Below are positions 11,316 to 21,425 of a stretch of DNA of 64,000 nt, in pieces. Below the pieces are notes generated by a model that saw only the letters and a list, made by a program, of their open reading frames with translations, searched no databases and was not told the DNA's origin. The stretch comes from Cristatella mucedo (taxonomy: Eukaryota > Bryozoa > Phylactolaemata > Cristatellidae), in the NCBI GenBank assembly GCA_009760855.2, contig WPIO01000094.1, forward strand, positions 1,444,501-1,508,500, given 5' to 3'. Position 1 is the first letter of the stretch. Each line of letters starts with the position of its first letter. Both the position numbers and the translations under genes were made by a program.

Positions 11316-12460
11316 AAGTTCTTCTAGAGCAGGCAATCTTTTATTGCCCGCAGCAAATAGTAGCGACAGCCGCTGAATCTTTTGCTTATGTAGATCCTAC
11401 CTCAGTGGGAGACTCCAGAGTATTGATGTGAATAGACGAAGATCATCCAAGGAACCTCTGAAATATGGGGTACCTCACGGATCTGTGATGATAAATCGGT
11501 GATGATGATAAAACCAACTTAATAGTTATGGGAAAACCCAGATTGATTCAGAAATTGTAAATTTTAGCGCTTAAAACCGGCTCTACCAGCCTATGTCATT
11601 TTAAATCTGCACGCAATCTAGGTGTCGTGGTCCAAAGTGACCTTTCATTAGACTACCACATCAGCTTCACAGTCAAGTCTGCCTACTGTCAGCTATACAA
11701 CGTTGCTGAAATTCAAGATTGCTTAGATAGGGATACCACATCTAAATTGGTCCATTTATTTCTGACATCTCGTCTTGACTTCTGTAACTTGCTTGGTGGT
11801 CTACTGGCCTGTGCAATCAAGCAGTTACAGATAGTGTACAACTCTCATGCTAGGCTTGTCCGTCATTAGCTAGGAAGTGGTCATATCTTAGTGCTTCTCG
11901 CCGACCTGCACTAGCTCCCAGTCAAGCAACTCACCAACTCTAAGGTTCTGTAACTCACTTTTAGGTCTCTTTATCCAGTGGCTCCTGCCTACCAATCACA
12001 TTTTCTCCCCCACCCAGGCCAAGCATCGAACCACCAGCTATTCAGAATCTTATCGCATGCGTTTAACCCGTACGAACTTCAAACCCTTAGGAGACCGTAC
12101 TTTTAGTTCTTATGCTCACAAAGCCCGGAACTTACTTCATACTGGCGTCATGATGTGTCCACATTTAGGAAGAAACTAAATACGCATTTGTTCATGTTTG
12201 AATTTAGTGGATTCATATGATTCAATCTCTTTTCGCTTATGTTTGCTGAAACTGTGAATGCTGCCAGTAACCGCACTTGCATGCTGCCCCTGTGCATGTC
12301 ACCCCTAACCATGTTATTGTTATTGTTTATTTAGTGTGCTACCACTAATCATTCGATCGTGCTTACTTTGCAGCAAATGTAAAGTGCCTAGAAAGAGATT
12401 GAGTTCTGCGAGGCACTATATCAAATGTATTAGTGTTTTAATTGCAATTGTTTATTAATG
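11316..12460 (+). pseudogene. LINE family I, diverged plus-strand copy
   Basis: Begins near GTTCTTCTAGAGC (RT palm) and runs to the 3' hairpin and tail at about 12380-12440 (GTGCCTAGAAAGAGATTGAGTTC). It has internal deletions: the YADD segment is missing between 11490 and 11510. The best open stretch is 11627-11869. Confidence 0.8.
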
Positions 12461-12763
12461 AGATCATTTGATCAGCTGACCTTTAATTTCCCTTACTAAA
12501 TATTTGGTAAAAGAGAACTTTTTGCTGGTACTAACAATGATGGATTCTTGCATATTATCAGGTTCAGCTGGCAGCCATTACTGTGTAACTGTTAAAGGAA
12601 ATTGCACCCTCATAGGAAATCAACTGGCAAGGGACAAGCCTGGAGCGATCACAAGGATTCAATTATGATACATAGAATTAGCGATTATCTACGCTTTACT
12701 ACAATCCTACTGTAAAAGCAAGCAAACCTGGCCGGCGCGCTGTTAGAATGCGCTTCTCTCAAC

Positions 12764-12945
12764 CTCGATGTGCGGCTCATTGCTGGCTCCTGCGACTTCC
12801 GGTCTAGCAGACATTCGGTATTCGACTGCCCCTTTCGACTTGCATAACCACTGTTTCATGTCGGCGCCAGCGAAGAAGTGAAGCCTCACCACTAAACTTT
12901 CAGCTAGCTCGCAGTGTACTTCAACTTGAGGCTTTCCAAGCAAGA
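12764..12945 (-). CDS. Receptor paralog A exon A5: first half of D3
   Basis: 182-nt exon, phase 1 in (ATTTTCAATTTCAG acceptor), phase 0 out (GAG|GTTGAG donor). It encodes the A-B-C strands of the second cytokine-binding-module domain: LVVRLHFFAGADMKQWLC, then VEYRMSARPE. B4 has LMFSFCVDDEVKQWLC and MQYQVIVRLE at the same places. The KQWLC motif is the clearest link. It joins in frame to A4 (phase 1) and A6 (phase 0). Confidence 0.88.
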
Positions 12946-13099
12946 CTGAAATTGAAAATGATGCATGCAACTTAGCTTCCCGAAACTGTTGAGCCACTCC
13001 CCTGGACTAGCCGGCGCTATATGATAACAAAGCTGGTAGCAGTAAAGCTTTTGTAGAGCACCCTCAGAGAACAAAAGATATCTTTTTTATTTTTTAAAT

Positions 13100-13880
13100 G
13101 TACGCAAGAAATAAAACAAATCAATTCCTCAACGACGGAACCGAAATTGAACCAACAGCTCGAGCAGGTGGGCCGTACGAGCCCGACCGACATTATCTTT
13201 GAGAAAACTTGCAGTATAGCTACGCCGAACGTGGTGAAAAACGACGACACCAGATGGCAGGCAAGGCGCAGCTTTAAGGAAAGGCTCAGGTGCTTCGCAT
13301 GAAATGCCGGCGGTATCTGGGTGGCACAAAGGGCGCACCTCCCTTATTCTCTCGGTCGATGACCTTGGTAAGCTCGATGATCCGGTGTAAGTGAGCGAAG
13401 TGCCACGTCAATGGTGAGCTCGACACTTTGGTTGAGCCCATCTCGATGCCTCAGAGCAGGTAGCTTTGAAGATTTGGCATAGTTGACCTTTCCTAGGAGA
13501 CTAGCGGCCTAGCTACACAGCCAGCGAATGCACGTTAAAGACGGCTTGTTATCTCAATAATTAACCCGACACGTAAGGATGTTTAATCTTTGAACTAATC
13601 ATTTTCGTAGTTGCGTGTCAGAGACTTTACAATTCAAGGCTGCTGAACCCAGATAGAGGACACATTCTCACACGCATACCCGCATTCTGTCCACAAATCG
13701 AATATCCCAGCCACCGAAATAGCATAAGTAATCAAGGCCTTTTTTAGCAGCCACAAGAAAACTAAATCCTTTTTAGTGTTAAAATTCCATAGGAATCGCA
13801 GTAACTTTGCTGAAAATGAAGACATTGAACTGATTGGTAGCATGAACGAAAATAATCTGCAAGACAATCTAATATGAATA
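13100..13880. other. Intron A4-A5 segment, no recognised feature
   Basis: A trace of LINE tail (AGCACCCTCAGAGAAC) lies at 13053-13075 just outside. Otherwise nothing is recognised. Confidence 0.4.
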
Positions 13881-13917
13881 AATCTGCGTGCCTATCTGGC
13901 CGTTAGCCCGGCAACAC

Positions 13918-14090
13918 CTGCAACGCCAGCAGATTGGCTTCAGGGAGACATCTTAGCTGAGTGCTAAAGCGTTCATCCTTCTCTGGCAAAGTCACAGTTA
14001 GAATAGTCGCAGTAGGAAATCCCTTTTTGCTTTCTAAGAGTGGGGGATGGTCGCTCAGGAGTCGCGGATACAGGTGCCAGAGGAATCCCC
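13918..14090 (-). CDS. Candidate alternative exon X2, paralogous to A5
   Basis: Open 173-nt segment bounded by CTACTCCTCTGTAG acceptor and CAG|GTGTTG donor, phase 1 in and phase 0 out, the same as A5. It can follow A4 and precede A6, but cannot be joined to A5, so it would be a mutually exclusive substitute. It reads ATILTVTLPEKDERF, then STQLRCLPE, resembling strands B and C of A5 (YRMSARPE). The resemblance is modest. It may instead be a decayed exon duplicate or chance. Confidence 0.35.
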
Positions 14091-14229
14091 CTACAGAGGA
14101 GTAGCGACCTGGGACCTCACCGCTTGCTGTGCCCCGACCGTCGACAAAGACACAATTAGGTGCAATTTCCCATCGATGAGTGATCGCCGAGTTCGTTTTG
14201 AATAAACAAACGATTTCGCTCCATAGTAT

Positions 14230-14235
14230 TTTATT
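14230..14235 (-). promoter_or_regulatory. Possible poly(A) signal for an A4-terminated transcript
   Basis: AATAAA on the minus strand inside intron A4-A5, about 670 nt past the stop that follows intron retention after A4. AATAAA is frequent by chance in such DNA. Confidence 0.25.
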
Positions 14236-14900
14236 AATTGCGAGTCTTCCACATGTACATGTAAATCTTGCATTTACTTTCCCCTTCATAAAAACTGTGC
14301 TCGTGCTCCTCCATTTTAGACAACAGTAATGGCTCCACCTCCGGCTCTAAGGCTACTATGCTGCTATATAAAAAAAGAAAATTGAAAAAGCTAACCCACA
14401 TTTTTATATTGTCTTAAAATAAATATTCTAACGATCATTAGAGCGAGCTGAGGCAGCTGTGAGACCAGAGCTACTGCAGTTAAATATTGTTTCCAACTCA
14501 AATGTCGTGAATTGCAAAATGGAACCGTCCTGCTTTAAGAAATTACGGACGTCCTAAAGCCTACTGCGGGATGTATCAGATAGAGCAAAACTCGGTAATG
14601 ACCACGAAAGCACAGGTACGTGGTACGGTTGTGCATCGAACGTGGGCGTGTCCAGCATGAGTGCCTTTGAGGGCTTGCAGCTCTGGATTGTGTCCCCCTG
14701 GCATAGTGAGTCTGGGCTCTTTACTCTCACCGATTGTGAGCTCCTTAAGTGGGCATCGCGGAGCATGGAGGCTTTGCGCCTTGTCGGAAGGCTAATTTGG
14801 CTATACACTAATCTACACTAAACTGCTCAATGACAGTGCCTGCTTTCTGCTGTCTGTAATGTCTGCTGTAAATGTCTGCTGTCTGTACGAGTCGTCAGAT

Positions 14901-15058
14901 TTACAGCACGCACTGAGCAGCGGCTAGGCTCTTTAAGTGACCGACAATGCACTGCCCACAGTTAACCGTAAATATGAGTTCGGCAGTAGCATGCATTGCG
15001 ACAATAAGAAATACCAAGACCACCGTCAGCAGCAGCAGCAGCCGAGTGATATTCTTAC
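14901..15058 (-). CDS. Intron-retention extension of exon A4 with a membrane-helix-like segment
   Basis: If the donor at 15058 is skipped, the A4 frame continues 51 codons to a TAA at 14901. It first reads GKNITR (a glycosylation sequon), then LLLLLTVVLVFLIVAMHA, a 17-18 residue hydrophobic run flanked by Arg, then 30 polar-to-mixed residues. This would give a short membrane-anchored protein with D1 and D2 but without the WSxWS domain, the later FN3 domains or the signalling tail. Seen in sequence; use as an isoform is inference. Confidence 0.4.
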
Positions 15059-15225
15059 CGATGTCGATAGCATTGAAAGACAGCTTTGAATAAGTGGAAC
15101 CAAATAGGTTAGTGACCATCAAGGATGCTGATTGAAAATCCGAATCGTTGAAGTTACTCTTGCTCCAGCATGACCGACAAGTGCCTTCGGCAGCGAAATT
15201 AGGTTCGGTGCAAGACATGGTACTG
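15059..15225 (-). CDS. Receptor paralog A exon A4: second half of D2
   Basis: 167-nt exon, phase 2 in, phase 1 out (G|GTAAGA), the same length and phases as B3. Start chosen at TTTCAG|C because it aligns TMSC with SMNC of B3. It encodes C-x9-C-x2-C, then SASLMVTNLFGSTYSKLSFNAIDI; B3 reads HTAHLTIKNIFGTAEALREFTTISI. It completes the N-terminal domain of the cytokine-binding module. Directly upstream are 18-bp repeats, each with its own TCTTGCAG, that keep the frame open, so longer in-frame versions of this exon are possible. Confidence 0.88.
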
Positions 15226-15308
15226 CTGAAAGACATTGGACTACTGCAAGAATTTGTACGGCTGCAAGACCTTGTACTGCTGCAAGACATTTTACGGCTG
15301 CAAGACAT
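15201..15308 (-). repeat. Six 18-bp units, each re-creating a 3' splice site
   Basis: Minus-strand units 15308-15291, 15290-15273, 15272-15255, 15254-15237, 15236-15219 and 15218-15201 follow the pattern ATGTCTTGCAGCAGTACA. The first five contain an AG preceded by TCTT(G/T)C. Because 18 is a multiple of 3 and no unit contains a stop, each AG could serve as the A4 acceptor and add 6 residues (SC-S-rich) per unit. Confidence 0.9.
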
Positions 15309-15415
15309 ACTTTAGCGGCAAAGTAATGGGAGTCAATTTATTAGAAAAGCTCAGGTTAAATGACATAGTACTGTGCACACGCTGTGCAACAAAATGGAGC
15401 TACCAGCTTGCTCAC

Positions 15416-15719
15416 TTGATGTCGGACAGATTGCCTGCTGTACTGCTCCTGAAGCTATGAGTTGCTTGCACACGAAAATCAAGCTCTTTCACAGTTAGCT
15501 CGCCACCATTAGTAAAAGGCGTCAGCTGAGTAATCTGATAATGGCAAATCATTTGTAGCGTGAGTGAGGAATCGTTGTCAGAATGTAGACAGGACTTTGA
15601 GCTATTGCCGTCCAGCAGGATGTCACACGACCAGGTAACAGAGTCATCTGGTGGACCTTCAATGAAGGTCAAGGAAAAGTTTGCAAGGTTCCTGTCCGTG
15701 AAGCTCCACCTACCTCTGC
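15416..15719 (-). CDS. Receptor paralog A exon A3: first half of D2
   Basis: 304-nt exon, phase 1 in (CTAAGCAG acceptor; a second AG 5 nt later would also fit), phase 2 out (AA|GTGAGC). It encodes the start of the cytokine-binding module: NFSLTFIEGPPDDSVTWSCD, then further Cys (SKSC, MICHY). The W-x-C and paired cysteines fit class I receptor D2, which has two conserved disulfides. B2 is the counterpart (LAWECHVQL; VSCQYSLG). Several N-glycosylation sequons suit an extracellular domain. Confidence 0.87.
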
Positions 15720-16547
15720 CTGCTTAGACGTAGGTGAGCCTCACACGTACATTGAGCAAGTCACACGGTCATGAAATAAAGCACTGAAACTCAAACCACG
15801 TGACAATGAGACAACGGCCATCACTCCTTAGCTCACTTGCTTCATTCGACAAAACTCTTAATGTATTCTCCAGGCGTTGACACGACTGGCATAAATATAT
15901 GCTGCAAGATGAACAATTTAACCGTACATTGCCAACCTTGAAAATCACTTAGGGCTACCACGGAGCTAAAAGCCAGGAGTTTTCGGCTTCTTGCGGAAAC
16001 AGCTGAAAGGCTCAATCTCGGTTACGTCGTCATGATCAAATGCATTAACCACTAAACCAGACGAATGCAGCAGGCTGTTCGGATTAAAGGTCAAAGCCAT
16101 CTAGGTATTGGGTCCGATCTGGGCTACCTCCTTCAACAAGCCAATTCTGAAGCCTTTTGCCAGCGGCTGCCTACACGAAAGCTGGCTTCGAATACGGGCT
16201 GGTGATCCCTGCTGAGGCTGAGGCATTTTTTAGCTGAAAAAGTAGGCCCATATTCTGTAGCAGGAATAAGAAAATGGGAGACTTTCAATAGCGAATAGCA
16301 TAAACAACATCTTTCCAAAGCGTAGGCTCACTTAAAGACAGATATTGATTCTACTTACCGCGACGGACCCGTTAAAAGCGCCGAATCAAAAACAGTATGG
16401 ATGGAGAACTACCTGTCAATCAGCTAAATACCGGGCATTCAACTCTTACTATTGCCAAGAGGCAAGGGCCGTAGTGGGGTGGGGGCGGCTAGTCGGCAGA
16501 CGGATCACAAGTTATTCACTACTAAGGAGAGTAGGGGCCGCACACAG

Positions 16548-16632
16548 GTACGGCTCTCAGATACTGCTTGCAGGTGCGGCTCACAGGTGTGGCGGCTCCC
16601 AGGTGTGGCTCGCAGTTACGGCTGCAAGACTC
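16548..16632. repeat. Short CAGGTGYGGCTC-type repeats
   Basis: About five imperfect units of 14-20 bp (CAGGTACGGCTCT, CAGGTGCGGCTCA, CAGGTGTGGCGGCTCC, CAGGTGTGGCTCG, CAGTTACGGCTG) next to the left end of the foldback element. Confidence 0.6.
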
Positions 16633-16739
16633 GGGGCCAGCTGCTGCAGCCGTTCAAGCCTCGCTTCACCGAGCACCTTTAGCACCTGCAACTCTCTTCA
16701 CCTAGCAACTGTGGGGCCTTGCATTGCTGAGAGCCCTTC

Positions 16740-17184
16740 GTTCATACGGCAGCGTCAGATTTGCTATGGGCATAGCGGCTCATAGCAGGCTGCTCAACAT
16801 GGTCACCAGAGTAAGTTTATATTTCCGTTTAGTAAACACATTTTAGTTATCTTTTCCATCTACCTTTATCTTTTATTATTCTATTTAGATATCTTTTCCG
16901 GAGTTTCTCTCCGATACTAGAACACTAAACTTTAAAAACTTTAAGACCTAAACTCTAAGCCAATAAGCTTAAACTTAAAAAAAATATAAAATCTAGCCAG
17001 TAAACCAAAAGCCGCAAATCCCAAAAAGGTGCAGCACTTAAGTACTAAACCAAAAAATGAATTCTAAGATAACAATATGACTTAATGTGTTTATTTAACT
17101 TAAATACAAACATACGCTGGCATGCATGTTAAACAACTTGCTATGAGCACTGAGCTCACAGCAGATCTGCCATTGCCGTATGAA
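16740..17184. mobile_element. Foldback/MITE-like element with about 100-bp terminal inverted repeats
   Basis: The left arm (16740-16845, GTTCATACGGCAGCGTCAG...TAGTAAACACATTTT) and the right arm (17083-17184) are inverted, diverged copies, about 70-75 percent identical by eye. The core is AT-rich with CCTAAA/TTAAAC words resembling telomere repeats. No transposase. It lies in the intron between A2 and A3; a partial relative is at 1962-2170. Confidence 0.7.
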
Positions 17185-17464
17185 CAAGCGACGCCGAGTT
17201 AAATGCGCTTTTGGCTTTACTGTTTTACAGCCTGTCTTAATAGGCAGGGGGCCACTTGGCATAGAAAAAATGCTATATGGTCATTTTTTGTCTGTCCCTT
17301 TTGGCGATATAGTTTAAAAGAGGTTCCTTCGAGTATGAAAGCCTTCAGCTCTGAACTGAAGGCTATCACACATTCAATAATTATAAATTTGTAGCCGTGC
17401 AGTGGAGGTTTTCCTGGGTCTTGGGCTCTAATCACCAAGACGCTACTGCTGAGTGCAGCGAGCT

Positions 17465-17545
17465 TTCCGGGAGTAGCTCACCAAGTAGGGTGCTCTTAAT
17501 TCACGCGGTCAAGGTCGCTGGTTCGAGTCGAGCACCGTGCAGCTC
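17465..17545 (+). repeat. tRNA-like sequence (SINE head or tRNA pseudogene)
   Basis: Box A-like TAGCTCACCAAGTAGGGTGC and box B-like GGTTCGAGTC with 30 nt between them. No complete cloverleaf could be drawn, so it is probably a SINE head. Confidence 0.5.
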
Positions 17546-17751
17546 GGCATTGCCCTTTCCCCCACCTGCAAGCAGGAGTTACAGTTGATACTGATAGAGT
17601 TATGTAATACTCTCCTGCCAGTTACAGAAATAAGGCTGTTGAATCAGGGCTAATCTTTAACATTCAGTTTAGAGCACTAGTCTTTGTAGAGCCGATTTCT
17701 TTAGAGAGGCTCCCACGAAGACGATCATTCAGTTTCACGATTCCAGCTCTC

Positions 17752-17752
17752 A

Positions 17753-17799
<47 letters not shown>
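17752..17799. repeat. (CT)n microsatellite
   Basis: Near-perfect CT run with one T interruption. Confidence 0.95.
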
Positions 17800-17802
<3 letters not shown>

Positions 17803-17964
17803 TTAACATATGCCTGTGGATTAAATTTTTTTGTAGATGGCCTCTATTTGGTGGATATTCGGCGCACAGAATCAGAGTGCTACCAGAGGCGGTTTCTCCA
17901 CAAGTGAGAGTATGACAGACAAATAAGTTCACGCGTTTGACAAGACATCTAAATTACGGCAAAT

Positions 17965-18360
17965 TATTTTATTCTGGAGTCCTGGTCGGTGTCCTTAATC
18001 GTCTACAATTCCTGCGAAACTCAGCAGCTCGAAAGGTCTGTCGTCAGAGGCGCAGCTGCTACATCAACAATATCTGTCAGAGCTTCACTGGCTCCCTATC
18101 GATCGATATCAATTAATTGAATTTCAATATCCTCAGTATGGCATACCGACCACTTTACTCGCGCAGCCAACCTAGCCGACCCACTCGCTCCGACAGTTAC
18201 GTGCTCTCGAACCATCAGCATCTTGTTATCTCACTGTGCCTCACACTAAATTGGAATCTTTTGGTGATCGAGCCTTCAGCTCGCACGCACCGGAAGTCTG
18301 CAGGTCGCGTCCACCTAGAGTCCACCTACATTGATGACCTGGCATCTTTTCAGGCTTAGC
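17965..18360 (+). mobile_element. Non-LTR RT fragment, diverged family
   Basis: Reads LQFLRNSAARKVCRQRRSC, equivalent to LQLVQNSAARLVCRERRSC of family I, then a degraded C-terminal region. Too diverged to be an ordinary family I copy. Confidence 0.6.
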
Positions 18361-18423
18361 TGATGGCGCATGTTCTGATCCATTTCTCTTAACCCCAGTG
18401 ATGGCTTCTTTTTGTTCCGTTGT

Positions 18424-18518
18424 GCTCTGTGTGCCTACCTGAGCTCTGTATGCCTACCCGAGCTCTGTATGCCTACCTGAGCTCTGTATGCCTACCTATG
18501 CTCTGTGTGCCTACCTGA
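18424..18518. repeat. 19-bp tandem repeat, 5 units
   Basis: Units of the form GCTCTGTATGCCTACCTGA, differing at one or two positions each. Confidence 0.9.
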
Positions 18519-18565
18519 GCAGGATTTTAGTGCATCCTTCTAGTAATACATGAAACATGGGTTTC

Positions 18566-18650
18566 GTGCAGATTCAACAGGAGATATGCTAGCAGAGCCA
18601 ATTGTGAGCGTTAGCCTTTCCAATTTCTATAATCAGCAATAACTAGGCCG
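18566..18650 (-). mobile_element. LINE family I internal fragment
   Basis: GATTCAACAGGAGATATGCTAGCAGAGCC matches the region just after the YADD motif. About 85 bp only. Confidence 0.6.
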
Positions 18651-18865
18651 CCAGTGTCAGATACAACGAGTCTAGCAGCTACAATTATGCGAGAAGCAGG
18701 TTGTGGAAGAGCTAGCTTGAAAGTTAAGTAGAAGCCCGTAATCACTCTATATCAATATGTTGAGCCCAAGCTAAGAAACCAGTGGCTGCGGAATAGTGTC
18801 CCAATAGAGGCAAGCATTTTCTGCATATATAATAACGGCAGATATATATATATATATACATATAA

Positions 18866-18985
18866 AATAAAACTCATTTGTATAGCGCCCCAAGAGAACT
18901 TAATCTCTATTCAGGCGCTTCACATATGCCTCCGGGCTCGAGCCCACGACCTCAGCCAGACCTTGGTCGGGGGGGGGGACCAAAC
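18866..18985 (-). mobile_element. SINE S2 (tRNA-derived, LINE-like tail)
   Basis: On the minus strand: tRNA-like head with GGTCGTGGGCTCGAGCCC (box B), then GAAGCGCCTGAATAGAGATT and AAGTTCTCTTGGGGCGCTAT, then an AT tail. The hairpin tail is nearly the same as that of LINE family I. Confidence 0.75.
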
Positions 18986-19299
18986 CAGATAAACATGTGT
19001 AACTCTGGATGTAAAGAAAAATACCACACTGTTCTATTCTCAAAGAAAAGTCGAGTCATTGTCATTAAAACTTTGTATAAGCATGTACGATAGCTATTGC
19101 CAAAGACTACAAGACTCCTCCTTAGCGATCTTAGGGACCGAGACAAGTTCTGCATTTGAGCGTCCCACGGGTGCATACAGTGCAAGCGTGGATTTAGGAC
19201 CGAATTGCACAGCCATAGGTGGCAGGGGCCTCCAGCCAAACTCTAACCCAAGTCGACCGCTGAAGCTACTGTCATAGGCCAGGCGCCATTAGTGCTTAC

Positions 19300-19584
19300 G
19301 TCCTGTCACCAAGTAGCGCTGGTAGTAGCAGCCGCCCTTGGAGAAGTTGAGCTGCAGAAGTCCCCACTGCCATGGCTGCAACTGCAAGCGAAGTAGAGCC
19401 CACGAGCCGTTGGAGCTCTGCACTGCTTGATGGTGGGCGCCTCTGGCAAACTGGACGTCCGCTCTCTCAAAGTCGAATCCCCCGCCACCCGATTCGTTGC
19501 AACTGATGTCCGCCATGAGTGGAAAGCTTGTATCGTGTGTTAGCTCGTGCTGTGACTCAACCGTGCCATCGCCGAAGTGCACGT
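19300..19584 (-). CDS. Receptor paralog A exon A2: Ig-like domain D1
   Basis: 285-nt exon, phase 1 in (ATTTGTAG acceptor), phase 1 out (C|GTAAGC), as expected for a single-exon Ig-like module. About 95 residues with ADISCNESGGG, a central WALLRL and a C-terminal WGLLQLNFSKGGCYYQRY, close to an Ig D-x-G-x-Y-x-C strand in which C precedes YY. In gp130, LIFR and Domeless-type receptors an N-terminal Ig-like domain precedes the cytokine-binding module. The paralog B equivalent is not in the window. Assignment rests on position, phase and weak Ig character. Confidence 0.75.
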
Positions 19585-19599
19585 CTACAAATTGATTGC

Positions 19600-20400
19600 A
19601 TTCACAGTTTCGCGATGATTTTTTAGCTTTGAAATATTGTTTGGCAGCTGGCGGTCTGCTGCGGATTTAATAGCCTAGTTTTAACAGTGCATTGCACAAG
19701 CAAACAAGCCGCTCCCCGTCCTTCATACTGCCGCAATGTTCAGGCAAAATGATTTCTCAAGCTGCCCGCTGGAGTTAGAATACGGCATTAGCAGTGTCAA
19801 GAAGCATGATGCACCATAGATAACATTAATCGTCGTAACAGTACGAACAGTAACGTATAGATATTAAAAGTTTTTGAAAGATCAAAATGAATAGCCGACA
19901 GTTAACTTCTTGCGTTGATTCGGCTAATGCATAAAAGTACAACTAGAAGGTAGTATATGAGAAGGATGATTTTTTCTTTTGAAAGATAAAGGCAATCATT
20001 AAAAAAACTTAATAGCTTTTATTTTCACTTTTTTGTTAAAAGTAAATTACCTAAATGCATTGAAAACATTAGAACATGGTTAGTACAAAGTGCTTTCTGG
20101 AAGTAAAGCTGTTAGTCAGGACACGTTACAAGTGACATTATTTGTAAATGTAACCGAATGTACGTGGGATAAAAATTAATATGTAAATATGTATGCTTAA
20201 ATATTTTGTCAGATTGCATTCATGAAAGTAACTGAATTCAGTAACTTTTCTTTGGTTCACGGTCCTGTAGTCGTATAGAATCGCAAGGGATAACAATTTG
20301 AGCACACAATCAATTTTAAAATGAGCTATATGGTTACTCTTTGAGTGGACGAAGAAAATAGTTTCGTTGTTGGTGATGGTCGAAGGTCAAAGTAATAGGG
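19600..20400. other. Intron A1-A2 segment, AT-rich, nothing recognised
   Basis: No repeat family or exon recognised. Confidence 0.5.
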
Positions 20401-20402
20401 GT

Positions 20403-20772
20403 TCCCTAGATGGTTGCCTTCCTTTATGCTCCCAAAGCCTGGAAGTCACTCCAGACTTGCGTCACAATATCCACTGATCACATTTAAAAAGAACTTAAAA
20501 ACGCACCTATTTAAGACAGCATTTAGTGGGTCCTTGTGATTCGTCCTTTGTGTGCTTATGCGTGCTGGCACTGTGCATGCTGCCACTAACCACATTTGCA
20601 TGATGACCCCGTGCATTTCTCCTCTAACCATGTCATGCATGTTGTTTATCAAGCATGATATTACTCACCCTTCAATCGCGTTTCCCTTTGCAGGTAACGA
20701 AAAGCACGTAGAAAGAAATTGAGTTCTCTGAGGGTGCTTTATCAAGTGTATTATTATTATTATTAATATGAA
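20403..20772 (+). mobile_element. LINE family I 3' end
   Basis: From the codons for AWKSL near 20430 through the 3'UTR and hairpin (AGCACGTAGAAAGAAATTGAGTTCTCTGAGGGTGCTTT) to an ATT tail. Confidence 0.85.
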
Positions 20773-21267
20773 GAGCGAATGGCCTTTTGTCTCTCTGGCT
20801 CAACCACTGTGCGAGCGTTTTTCTGTAGCTCAAGAGAGCTGCATACTCGATTAAGCTGTCTTCCTGAACTGTTTTTTACTTCACTCCGGGAGCTTAATTA
20901 GCCTTTGATGGCCCAACCTTAACCACCGGCATAGAACTCAGGGGGCAAGGGGGCATTTTCGCCCTGCAGCTGGACAGCCACTGTGGCCACCTCATTTTCC
21001 TTCTATAGCCACATGCCGACCACTGCCAATGAAGAAATTATGACAACTCCCCTCAACGAGAAACTGTAAATAATAGTTTAAATTTAAAATTTATTATTAT
21101 TATTATTATTTATAACGAGAAACTGCAGAATTCGCATAGAATAAACACTGCAATTTTTTGCTCCAGTCTTTCATTAATTTCAGGTCTAGCCAAGCCTTCG
21201 TGAAAATCTTGCAGGTCTTGCATCCTACGTACTAATTATGCAAGTTTTTCCACATTGAAAGCATATA

Positions 21268-21425
21268 AATTGATAACTCATTTGCACAGTGCCCTTAGAG
21301 AACCTAATCTCTATTCAGGTGCTTCATATAAGCCACGGAGCTCGAGCCCGAGACCTCAGTCGTCCCTTACATTAACCTTGACATTGGTTGTGGCGAGCAC
21401 CCTAACCACTGAGCAAAACCAGTGC
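21268..21425 (-). mobile_element. SINE S2
   Basis: Minus-strand copy: head with GGTTTTGCTCAGTGGTTAGGGTGCTCGCC (box A) and GGTCTCGGGCTCGAGCTCC (box B), tail GAAGCACCTGAATAGAGATT followed by AGGTTCTCTAAGGGCACTGT. Confidence 0.8.

Noticed and set aside
14554-14808. Open minus-strand segment between A4 and A5 (two overlapping protein-like frames) considered as a further exon.
   Set aside because: No acceptor/donor pair gives the phases needed by its neighbours and it matches nothing in paralog B.
16345-16785. 146-codon plus-strand ORF.
   Set aside because: Built on short CAGGTGYGGCTC repeats and the end of a foldback element; no domain.
17469-17545. Functional tRNA gene.
   Set aside because: Box A and box B-like words are present but no full acceptor stem or cloverleaf forms; better explained as a SINE head.
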